Shown piece by piece: positions 1 through 6,923 of a DNA stretch of 24,896 nt. Source of the DNA: Candidatus Cloacimonadota bacterium (GTDB lineage Bacteria; Cloacimonadota; Cloacimonadia; JGIOTU-2); assembly GCA_016932035.1 (NCBI GenBank), contig JAFGDR010000003.1:1-24896 (forward strand), written 5' to 3'. Numbering within the stretch: the first letter of the stretch is position 1; each line of letters begins with the position of its first letter. Under the pieces are notes generated by a model. That model had not been told where the DNA came from and made no database searches. It was given only the letters and a program-made list of their open reading frames with translations. The position numbers and the translations under genes are program-made.

Positions 1-377
1 AAATCAATTAACCATTTACTACACTTGTACTTCTCAGGAATCTCCTGGTTCAACGGATCGTAATACCCTAACTCCCCCAGTTCATCAAACCATTTATCCC
101 TTTTCGACTCTGGCAATTTGCTTCCGCACCATGGACAAAAGCCGATAAGTTCATATGTGCCTGACCCGTCATGAATCAGAAAACCGTATTCGTCAAAAAT
201 AGAAGAATAATATATAAGCTTGTCAGGGCATTGTAGTGTATCCTTACAGGTCGGGCAGACAAATTCAACCTCCCGCTTCATACGATCGCAACAATACTTC
301 CGGGAGTCTTTCTTCTTTGCTTCAAACTCAATCAGGAGCAACCGGGGAAATTTATTCTCGTCAGTCTTTAAGCTCAA
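1..377 (-). CDS. Small Cys-rich CPWCG protein, DUF6980-like, cut at the left edge
   Basis: The reading frame stays open to the window edge, so the C-terminus is missing. Visible pieces, in order, are KYCCDRMK, a CPTCK pair followed by a further Cys, FDEYGFLIHDG, FCPWCGSKLPESKRDKWFDELG and the segment DPLNQEIPEKYKCSKW. The CPTC and CPWCG pairs suggest a small zinc-ribbon-like metal site. The block CPWCG-KLPESKRD-WFDEL matches what I remember of short DUF6980-type proteins of unknown function. The start is uncertain. The only ATG (281) lies after the KYCCDRM segment, which looks like part of the domain, while upstream there are only TTG codons at 341 and 377, the latter overlapping the end of the membrane-protein gene in another frame. 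No clear ribosome binding site is seen. Function unknown. Confidence 0.6.
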   Translation of the reverse strand, partial: MSLKTDENKFPRLLLIEFEAKKKDSRKYCCDRMKREVEFVCPTCKDTLQCPDKLIYYSSIFDEYGFLIHDGSGTYELIGFCPWCGSKLPESKRDKWFDELGELGYYDPLNQEIPEKYKCSKWLID

Positions 378-1173
378 GATCCCAGTCCGATCGCAATGCG
401 TTTATATATATAATTGCAAAAATGAAACTTCCAATTCCCAAAATTGCATAGAGAAAAACATCAAAAATGGAAAGTGGTAGTCCGAAATAGGGACTGATAA
501 GTGCCCCAAGCAGTACTGAAAATCCAAGAAAACCCATCTTCATAAGAAGTATGCCTGAAATTAAAAAACCCAATTTTTTATTTCTGAACAAAGCTATTCC
601 TGAAATGATAAGTAATGGAATAAAAAATGAGAGATCAAAAACAAAGATCGGATTTCCTTCTGGTTGGGTCTTATCTATCATTGATGGAATAATGATCTGC
701 ATCCAGGCGATGATGAAAATAACTCCAAGCAACATGATAAAGACCGCAATCGTACGTCTTGGAATATGCTCTGTTCTAATTTCCTGGAAGTATGTTATTT
801 CTATTGAGCCGAAAAATATGATCAAACTATAAAGCGATATCCCAAAAATTGCAACATAAAACAGGAAGAACATATTATAAACTTTATCAAACGCATAAAT
901 CCCGTAAGCATATAGCAAATACGAGAGGAGAGCTATCCAAACAAGATAAATCTTTTCTGAAGAATTCCTGAGTTTGAGGAGAACGATCAGAAGCAGAATC
1001 GATACAACTAATGACACCACATCCTGGCCGAGAACGCCTGGGAAAAAGTTATCAGGAGTAAATGGTTTGTATATACGAATATTCAAAATCCCGTACAAGG
1101 AAACAATAAATGTAAGTATAATAAGTAATGAGGTAAACAGTTCAAGTAATCTTAAATATTTAGTTTTGAGCAC
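361..1173 (-). CDS. Polytopic integral membrane protein of unknown function
   Basis: This 270-residue protein is almost entirely hydrophobic, with about seven to eight predicted membrane segments separated by short polar loops such as RIYKPFTPDNFFPG and IRTEHIPRR. I chose the GTG at 1173 because AGGAGG lies 6 bases upstream (1180-1185). An ATG further upstream at 1272 opens the same frame but would add an N-terminus without a ribosome binding site. The C-terminus is short and charged (SDWDLELKD). I recognise no transporter or enzyme motif and see no signal peptide separate from the first membrane helix. It is transcribed away from the YchF-like gene, and its stop overlaps the possible start of the Cys-rich gene at 1-377, so the two may be co-transcribed. 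Confidence 0.75.
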   Translation of the reverse strand: MLKTKYLRLLELFTSLLIILTFIVSLYGILNIRIYKPFTPDNFFPGVLGQDVVSLVVSILLLIVLLKLRNSSEKIYLVWIALLSYLLYAYGIYAFDKVYNMFFLFYVAIFGISLYSLIIFFGSIEITYFQEIRTEHIPRRTIAVFIMLLGVIFIIAWMQIIIPSMIDKTQPEGNPIFVFDLSFFIPLLIISGIALFRNKKLGFLISGILLMKMGFLGFSVLLGALISPYFGLPLSIFDVFLYAILGIGSFIFAIIYINALRSDWDLELKD

Positions 1174-1200
1174 GTTATGCCTCCTGAATAAACATATCAG

Positions 1201-1230
1201 AGATAGAGTTTTTGGAAAAAAGTTCGTCAA
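1201..1230 (-). promoter_or_regulatory. Weak candidate promoter for the membrane-protein gene
   Basis: On the minus strand a TTGACG (1230-1225) is followed after 17 bases by TCTATC. The -35 box is good and the -10 box is poor. It lies upstream of the AGGAGG/GTG start at 1173, in the divergent intergenic region. Confidence 0.25.
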
Positions 1231-1269
1231 GAAATAATCACACCCTGAACAAAGAAGAATATATAAATA

Positions 1270-1289
1270 CAATATATATGAATATATTG
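1270..1289. repeat. Perfect AT inverted repeat in a divergent intergenic region
   Basis: The arms CAATATAT and ATATATTG are perfect reverse complements, 8 bases each, around a 4-base centre ATGA. The site lies between two divergently transcribed genes, where an operator would be expected. The sequence is A/T only except for the outer C/G pair and one G in the centre, so chance is a real alternative. There is no T-run suited to a terminator. Confidence 0.4.
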
Positions 1290-1301
1290 GGAACTAATGA
1301 A

Positions 1302-1329
1302 TTGCAATAATAATTGACGAATATATGCT
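1302..1329 (+). promoter_or_regulatory. Candidate sigma-70-like promoter for the ychF-ftsK run
   Basis: TTGCAA (1302-1307) and TATGCT (1324-1329) are 16 bases apart, each matching four of six consensus positions. The implied transcript start near 1336 would leave a leader of about a dozen bases before the ATG at 1349. Read by eye only, in AT-rich sequence where such matches are common. Confidence 0.3.
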
Positions 1330-1348
1330 CATTTAGAAAAGTTATGCC

Positions 1349-2413
1349 ATGATTAAAATAGGACTTGTGGGTCTATCCAAAAGCGGAAAAACAACGATAT
1401 TCAATGCAGTAACAGGCAGTGAAGCAGAGACATCGGATTACTACACCGGTGCTACCAAACCCAATCTTGCCACTGTAGATGTGGTAGATGAGCGTGTCGA
1501 TTACCTCGAAGGGATCTACAAACCTCACAAAAAGATTTTTGCAACAATCGAGTACATTGATTTCATAGGCATCAAGCATGATGAGGTCAAAAAGGAAATA
1601 TTTTCCAGCGAACTACTCGGTATCATCCGTCAGGTCAACGCCCTCGGTCTCGTGATCAAAGGTTTTGACATACCGGGCTCTCATGCTCAGCCGGAACAGG
1701 ATATAGAAACCCTTGAAACGGAATTCCTGTTTTCTGATCTGACGATCTGCGAGAAAAAGGTTGAAAGTCTCAGCAAGCAGTATCATAAGGGTGGTAAAAA
1801 TCCCGATATTGAGAAGGAACTTGCTCTTTTTCAAAAATGCTATGAGTGCCTGAGTGAAAACAAAATGTTGAAAACCTTTGAGTTCTCCGGTCAGGAAGAG
1901 AAAATTCTGCGCGGTTTCCAATTCCTCACTCTCAAACCGATGTTCATCATTCTTAATGTGGATGAAGAAAATTTCGGGAAAAACAATAACCTTATCGAGA
2001 AACTTGCACCCACATATAAAGTGGTCGAAATAGCTGGTAAGTTCGAGATGGAATTGCATCAATTGGATGATGACGAAGCCCGTGAGTTTATGGAAGAGTA
2101 TAATATCAAAGAATCAGCAGTAAATAAATTGACTCGAATCTCTTATGACACTCTTGGCTTGATAAGCTTCTTTACTATCGGCAGTGATGAAGTCCGTGCC
2201 TGGACACTGAAAATTGGAGAAACAGCTCTCGATGCAGCAGGAGAGATCCACACCGATCTTGCTCGCGGTTTTATTCGTGCAGAACGGTTTACCTTTGATG
2301 ATTTCAAAGAGTGCGGTTCGGAAAAAGCATTGAAAGCATCGGGAAAATTCCATCTTGAAGGAAAAGAATACAAAGTTCAAGATGGGGATATTCTCTGCAT
2401 ACGGCATAACTAA
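1349..2413 (+). CDS. Divergent YchF/DUF933-family P-loop NTPase
   Basis: This 354-residue protein aligns with the YchF (Obg-related) family along its whole length; E. coli YchF has 363 residues. The P-loop is GLSKSGKTT near residue 7, the switch-II DxxG is DFIG, and the G4-like NVDE replaces the usual NKxD, as in the ATP-preferring YchF proteins. The C-terminal TGS/DUF933 region is well kept: EVRAWTLKIG, AAGEIHTDLARGFIRAE, then EGKEYKVQDGD. Between DFIG and the next helix the usual Gly-rich KGASxGEGLGN stretch is replaced by an unrelated charged segment (IKHDEVKKEIFSSELLG). YchF proteins associate with ribosomes and the oxidative-stress response. The altered switch region suggests a paralogue with different nucleotide handling, so I withhold the gene symbol. 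FtsK follows 6 bases after the stop. Confidence 0.85.
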   Translation: MIKIGLVGLSKSGKTTIFNAVTGSEAETSDYYTGATKPNLATVDVVDERVDYLEGIYKPHKKIFATIEYIDFIGIKHDEVKKEIFSSELLGIIRQVNALGLVIKGFDIPGSHAQPEQDIETLETEFLFSDLTICEKKVESLSKQYHKGGKNPDIEKELALFQKCYECLSENKMLKTFEFSGQEEKILRGFQFLTLKPMFIILNVDEENFGKNNNLIEKLAPTYKVVEIAGKFEMELHQLDDDEAREFMEEYNIKESAVNKLTRISYDTLGLISFFTIGSDEVRAWTLKIGETALDAAGEIHTDLARGFIRAERFTFDDFKECGSEKALKASGKFHLEGKEYKVQDGDILCIRHN

Positions 2414-2419
2414 ACACAT

Positions 2420-4657
2420 ATGAAAAACAAAGATAAAGAAAAGAAACCAAAATCGAAAATTATCCTCGGATTCATCCTCATTGCTCTTGGAGCGCTGCTC
2501 TTTTTCTCCCTTCTCTCATTTACCTACGATGACATCGTTAGTCTTAAGCAGGCGGAATTAACGTTCAAAAAGATCGTTACGCTCGATTTTCCCTATACCA
2601 GGAACATGATTGGACCGTTTGGTGCAGGACTTGCCTGGGTTTTCCAGATAATATTCAGTGAACCATTCAGCTTTTTCCTATCTGTTTTCCTTTTTATTAC
2701 GGGAATTCTCTATATATTCGGCTCAAAAATTGAAAATCTGACGCGCAAACTTGTCTTCATCTTTCTCTTTTTTGTGTGGTTAACCTTATTCTATCTTTCT
2801 GTCGGAGGTGCTTTTCCCATTTGTAGAGGAGTAGTCTTTACGTTGATAATCAACAAAATATTTTACCCAATCTTTAACAGTGTCGGTTCAGCAATTATTC
2901 TTGGTTTGGCACTATTTGGTACGATCATATTTATCTTTGAAGCGAAGAACATATTGAATTTCCTCAAATCACTTTTCACTCCTTCAGAAAAACAAAAACG
3001 AGTAAAAGTCAAGACAAAACCAGAAGCAAAGAGAAAACCTGAAATATCTTATAAAAAGCCAGAAGCAGAACCGGAGTTGCCGACAAAGAAACATAAAAAA
3101 GACAGAGCAAAAAAAGAAAAGAAGAAACCGGAGCCTATTGTTACCAAACCTCAAAAAGCTGAAGATAAAGATGACAGCTCTTATCCGCTGCCAAATTATC
3201 ATAAGATGCTTCAGGATTCCCCTTCAATGACCAAGCAGGCATTGGAAGAAAAAAGAAAAGAGGTCGAGGAGAAAAGCCATCTCCTGCAATCAAAACTTAA
3301 AGAATTTGATATCGAGGGTGAAGTGGTAAATGTTAACATCGGACCTGTCATTACTCAGTACGAACTGCGACCTGCACCTGGCACAAAGATCAGCAAATAT
3401 ACATCATTAGCAGATGATCTTGCACTCGCTTTAAAAGCAAAAAGTATTCGTATCGTTGCTCCAATTCCTGGCAAGGATACCATAGGTTTTGAGATACCGA
3501 ACAATAAATCAGAATTCATCTACTTAAAAGAAGTGCTCGATTCCGATGAGATGAAGAACAATCCATCTCCAACGCTGATTGCACTTGGAAAAGATATCAC
3601 GGGCAAACCTGTCGTTACTGACCTGAAAGACCTCAGGCATCTGCTTATCGCAGGTGAAACAGGTTCGGGAAAGAGCGTTTGTTTAAATACGATTTTGAAC
3701 TCCTTCCTTTACCGGGCTCATCCCGACCAGGTTCGCTTAATTCTCTTCGATCCTAAAAAAATCGAGCTTTCATTATATAAAAACGTTCCTCATCTTATAA
3801 AAGAAGTTATCACAGATTTTGAGGATGTTGTATATCTTCTCAACTGGGCAGTGAATGAGATGGAGCATCGCTATGATTCATTGGCAAAATACCATGTCCG
3901 TGATCTTGCAAGCTATAATGAGATGTGCATTCAGAAGAAAAATGAATACGACCAGATCAAAGATAAAAAGGATGAACTTCCTGATCTTGAAGAACTACCT
4001 CAGACCATGCCCTATCTTGTGATCGTTGTAGACGAATTGGCAGATCTCATGCAGAAGATGGCTAAGGATATCGAACGCCCCATCCAGCGTCTCGCTGGAA
4101 TGGCAAGAGCAGTTGGCATCTATCTTATTTTTGCTACGCAGAGACCTTCTGTAAATGTCATCAATGGCGTAATCAAAGCAAACTTTCCATCAAGAATTTC
4201 ATTCCATGTTTCTTCGAAAACAGACTCCCGAACGATCCTTGACATCAATGGTGCAGAGAAACTCCTTGGACGGGGTGATATGCTTTTCTCTCCCCTTGGA
4301 AGAAAACCCCCGATTCGAGTTCACGGTTCATACGTTGGAACAGAAGAAGCGAAAAAACTCGTTGATTATCTTTCTCAATACCCGCAGCCGGAAATCGACA
4401 TCAAGCTGCCTACTGATATTGATAACGACGGAGAATTTGCGTATGATGACGACCTGTTTCCGCAAGCAATTCGGTATGCTGTAGAGAAGAAATATGCATC
4501 CATCTCGATGATGCAACGAAAGTTCAGGATCGGTTATGCGCGTGCAGGGCGACTGATAGATCAGATGCAGCGTGCCGGTTTTGTGCAGGATGCTGAAGGA
4601 AGTAAACCCAGAAAAGTACTCATAGGTATGGACGATCTGGAAAGATTAGGATATTAA
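2420..4657 (+). CDS. ftsK: DNA translocase FtsK/SpoIIIE
   Basis: FtsK is a septum-anchored hexameric ATPase that pumps chromosomal DNA and clears it from the closing septum. This 745-residue copy has the standard layout: four to five membrane helices in residues 13-175, a Lys/Glu/Pro-rich linker (about 190-255), the alpha/beta motor with Walker A GETGSGKS (412-419) and Walker B LVIVVDELADL (Asp538-Glu539), and a gamma winged-helix domain (about 681-745, RKFRIGYARAGRLIDQMQRAG) that in characterised homologues reads KOPS sequences and activates XerD. The linker is short compared with the E. coli protein (1329 residues) and more like SpoIIIE. No strong ribosome binding site precedes the ATG, and the 6-base gap after the YchF-like gene suggests translational coupling. 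The lolA ATG follows the stop directly. Confidence 0.97.
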   Translation: MKNKDKEKKPKSKIILGFILIALGALLFFSLLSFTYDDIVSLKQAELTFKKIVTLDFPYTRNMIGPFGAGLAWVFQIIFSEPFSFFLSVFLFITGILYIFGSKIENLTRKLVFIFLFFVWLTLFYLSVGGAFPICRGVVFTLIINKIFYPIFNSVGSAIILGLALFGTIIFIFEAKNILNFLKSLFTPSEKQKRVKVKTKPEAKRKPEISYKKPEAEPELPTKKHKKDRAKKEKKKPEPIVTKPQKAEDKDDSSYPLPNYHKMLQDSPSMTKQALEEKRKEVEEKSHLLQSKLKEFDIEGEVVNVNIGPVITQYELRPAPGTKISKYTSLADDLALALKAKSIRIVAPIPGKDTIGFEIPNNKSEFIYLKEVLDSDEMKNNPSPTLIALGKDITGKPVVTDLKDLRHLLIAGETGSGKSVCLNTILNSFLYRAHPDQVRLILFDPKKIELSLYKNVPHLIKEVITDFEDVVYLLNWAVNEMEHRYDSLAKYHVRDLASYNEMCIQKKNEYDQIKDKKDELPDLEELPQTMPYLVIVVDELADLMQKMAKDIERPIQRLAGMARAVGIYLIFATQRPSVNVINGVIKANFPSRISFHVSSKTDSRTILDINGAEKLLGRGDMLFSPLGRKPPIRVHGSYVGTEEAKKLVDYLSQYPQPEIDIKLPTDIDNDGEFAYDDDLFPQAIRYAVEKKYASISMMQRKFRIGYARAGRLIDQMQRAGFVQDAEGSKPRKVLIGMDDLERLGY

Positions 4658-5281
4658 ATGAAAAAAAATTTAGTCCTGCTTCTAATTATAATGATGAGCA
4701 TATCACTCTTTGCTAACCAGACTCTGCTTGAAAAATTCCTGAAAAAGAATGCTGAGGTATCGACTTTCGCAGCCAACTTCGAGCAAAGAAATTACTGGCC
4801 GGATAGTGATATCGAGCATTTTTCTTATGGAAATTTGTATACAAAAAAAGATAAGATCAAGCTCGATTTTTATTATCCTGAACCGCAAGTGATGCTCGGA
4901 ACTGAAGATGATCTTCGCTTCTACTTTCCAGAGCGAGAACAACTGATCATACAGGATTGGAGCTACTGGCAAAATTTCATTAATCCGGAATTACTTGCAA
5001 AGGAGTATATTGACTTCTGCGAATTGCAATCAACAAGTGTGTATGGCAATGTAACTATTTTTTCATTCAAACCAACAGAGGTTATGAGTGATTTTGCAGA
5101 GCTTGTTATCCAATTTTCAAACCAGGATTCCCTTATTGAAGTTATTGAGTATATGGACAATTATGAAAACGAAGTTGGTTTTAAATTTGAGAATAAAGTG
5201 GTGAACCAGGTACTCCCGGATAGCATTTTTACGCTGGATATACCCGATGATATTTCTGTTGTTGATCAACGAAATCAATAA
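4658..5281 (+). CDS. lolA: Outer-membrane lipoprotein carrier LolA
   Basis: This 207-residue protein has a cleavable-looking signal peptide (MKKNLVLLLIIMMSISLFA, cleavage near residue 19) followed by a LolA-like beta-rich domain. Family-like features are the early AANFEQRNYWPD segment (the usual F-Q after the first helix), the GNLYTKKDKIKLDFYYPEP strand pair, LRFYFPEREQLIIQDW, and the C-terminal IFTLDIPDDISVVDQ, which resembles the usual ending with FxxxxPxxxxV. LolA ferries lipoproteins from the LolCDE transporter across the periplasm to the outer membrane, so it marks a diderm cell. The ATG touches the ftsK stop codon; the AGGA of the ftsK 3' end can serve as ribosome binding site. The ftsK-lolA order is also found in Gammaproteobacteria. 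Confidence 0.88.
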   Translation: MKKNLVLLLIIMMSISLFANQTLLEKFLKKNAEVSTFAANFEQRNYWPDSDIEHFSYGNLYTKKDKIKLDFYYPEPQVMLGTEDDLRFYFPEREQLIIQDWSYWQNFINPELLAKEYIDFCELQSTSVYGNVTIFSFKPTEVMSDFAELVIQFSNQDSLIEVIEYMDNYENEVGFKFENKVVNQVLPDSIFTLDIPDDISVVDQRNQ

Positions 5282-5296
5282 TTAAAAGGTAAATAA

Positions 5297-6343
5297 ATGA
5301 TAGTAGTTATAATGGCTGGAGGAATCGGTACTCGATTCTGGCCTTTAAGCACGAAAGAAATGCCCAAGCAGTTTTTGAAAATTCTCGGCGAAGGGTCGAT
5401 GATCCAACAAACAGTGGATCGAATACTGCCGTTAGTAAAACCTGAGAATGTTTATGTTGTCACAAATGAATCACAGATAACGTTGGTTCATGAACATCTG
5501 CCCAAACTTCCTGCTGAAAATATAATTGCTGAACCGATGGGAAGAAATACCGCAGCATGTATTGGACTTTCCGCAGCACTTCTCAAAGACAAATATGATG
5601 AATCCGAAACTATGCTTGTTCTTCCAGCAGATCATTATATCGGAAAACCTGAACGTTTCAGAGAGATTGTTACGTATGCTGATGAATTTGTTAAACAACA
5701 AAAAAAACTACTTACTTTTGGTATAGAACCAACCTATCCTGCAACCGGCTATGGCTACATCGAATTTGGAAAGGAATTAAATAAGGACCCTCTTCCCATT
5801 TACTCTGTTAAGCAATTCAAAGAGAAGCCCAATATCCAAATCGCTGAGCAGTTTATAAACTCAGGTAACTTTGCGTGGAATAGCGGTATGTTCTTATGGG
5901 GCATCGATTCGATACTCAATGCAATACAGATACTCATGCCTGAACTGTTTGATTCATTGAAGCAAATCAAATATATTTGGAAAACAGATAAGAAGGGAGT
6001 AGGTGATCTTTATTCTCGGCTGAAATCAGTACCCATTGATATCGGCATTATGGAGAAAGCTGATAATGCGGCAGTCGTCCCGATCAATATTGATTGGAAT
6101 GATATCGGGAGCTGGGAAGCACTTGATGAGATGAAATTAAAGGATAAAAACGGTAATTGTTTTGAAGTGCCGGTTATGAACATAGAATCTCATAATTCTT
6201 ATGTTTATTCGGACAATTCGCAGAAGAGAATTGCCCTCATCGATGTGGATGATGTGATCATCGTTGAGACGAAAGATGCACTGCTTGTTTGCAGGAAAGA
6301 AAAGTCTCAAGACGTCAAAAAAATCGTGGAAATTTTAAAATAG
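5297..6343 (+). CDS. manC: Mannose-1-phosphate guanylyltransferase
   Basis: The enzyme makes GDP-mannose from GTP and mannose 1-phosphate, a precursor for mannose, fucose and related sugars in surface glycans. The N-terminal nucleotide-binding signature is MAGGIGTRFWPLSTKEMPKQ, followed by MIQQTVDRI, NAACIGLSAA-like ENIIAEPMGRNTAAC and the metal-site region LPADHYI. Sugar-binding segments such as ATGYGYIEFG and FKEKP, the NSGNFAWNSGMFLW block and DWNDIGSWEAL are all present. At 348 residues it is a single-domain ManC/Man1P-GT without the C-terminal cupin isomerase domain of bifunctional AlgA/ManC proteins. AAAAGG upstream of the ATG is a good ribosome binding site. It follows lolA by 15 bases and probably feeds the glycan genes downstream. 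Confidence 0.93.
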   Translation: MIVVIMAGGIGTRFWPLSTKEMPKQFLKILGEGSMIQQTVDRILPLVKPENVYVVTNESQITLVHEHLPKLPAENIIAEPMGRNTAACIGLSAALLKDKYDESETMLVLPADHYIGKPERFREIVTYADEFVKQQKKLLTFGIEPTYPATGYGYIEFGKELNKDPLPIYSVKQFKEKPNIQIAEQFINSGNFAWNSGMFLWGIDSILNAIQILMPELFDSLKQIKYIWKTDKKGVGDLYSRLKSVPIDIGIMEKADNAAVVPINIDWNDIGSWEALDEMKLKDKNGNCFEVPVMNIESHNSYVYSDNSQKRIALIDVDDVIIVETKDALLVCRKEKSQDVKKIVEILK

Positions 6344-6353
6344 AACAAACATT

Positions 6354-6827
6354 ATGAAAAATAAAGAATTAGTCTTTCGTTTCCCACCATTCCTCAGATG
6401 GCTCTCGATAATTGTTGCGATCTTTGCTCTTGTATGGGCACTATATTTTATCACACATGACTTTTACACTGCCGATAAATGGTTTAAAAAAGCAGTTCCT
6501 TTTGTTGTGATATTTCTCGTAGGAAATGTGCTTTATAAAAACCTTTTTACCATTAACTCAATAAAGTTTACTGATTATTCAGTAATTTTCAAACCTCTTT
6601 TACTAAAAAATATTGAAATCCCATTTGGTGACATAAAAAAAATTGAATACAGTATCAAAGCAGGCAAATCAATAATTCTTACGTATGAGCAGGGAGGAAA
6701 ATCCAAAACTCTTTTTATTCCACGTGGAATTGATAAGATCATTATCGTTCTGACACTCATCGCAGAAAATGTTCCGAACATCGAGCTCGATGAATTCATG
6801 AAAACGGTTATTACAACCAACAAATAA
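6354..6827 (+). CDS. Small membrane protein with a PH-like C-terminal domain
   Basis: A 157-residue protein with two predicted membrane helices (about residues 14-32 and 46-65) followed by a soluble stretch of roughly 90 residues. The pattern SIKFTDYSVIFKPLLLKNIEIPFGDIKKIEYS, with a later strand carrying basic residues, recalls the bacterial pleckstrin-homology-like domains (bPH, YcxB-type) that follow two membrane helices. This is a fold-level guess, not a motif match. It starts 10 bases after the guanylyltransferase stop without a clear ribosome binding site, so translation is probably coupled. Function unknown; possibly an accessory envelope protein. Confidence 0.65.
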   Translation: MKNKELVFRFPPFLRWLSIIVAIFALVWALYFITHDFYTADKWFKKAVPFVVIFLVGNVLYKNLFTINSIKFTDYSVIFKPLLLKNIEIPFGDIKKIEYSIKAGKSIILTYEQGGKSKTLFIPRGIDKIIIVLTLIAENVPNIELDEFMKTVITTNK

Positions 6828-6923
6828 CAAAATACTTTAATGAAATTCTTACACATAACCAAAGATAAATTTCTCAGATATATTTTTATGCATTGTAATC
6901 AAACACAAAGGAGCAAGTGAATA

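Noticed and set aside
220-480. Plus-strand open frames across the left-hand minus-strand genes
   Set aside because: They run antisense to the Cys-rich and membrane-protein genes, have biased low-quality composition and lack ribosome binding sites.
6840-6920. A 26-codon ATG-initiated frame ending just before the fusion-enzyme start
   Set aside because: It has no ribosome binding site of its own, no recognisable content and unremarkable AT-rich composition. A leader peptide cannot be excluded, but nothing supports one.
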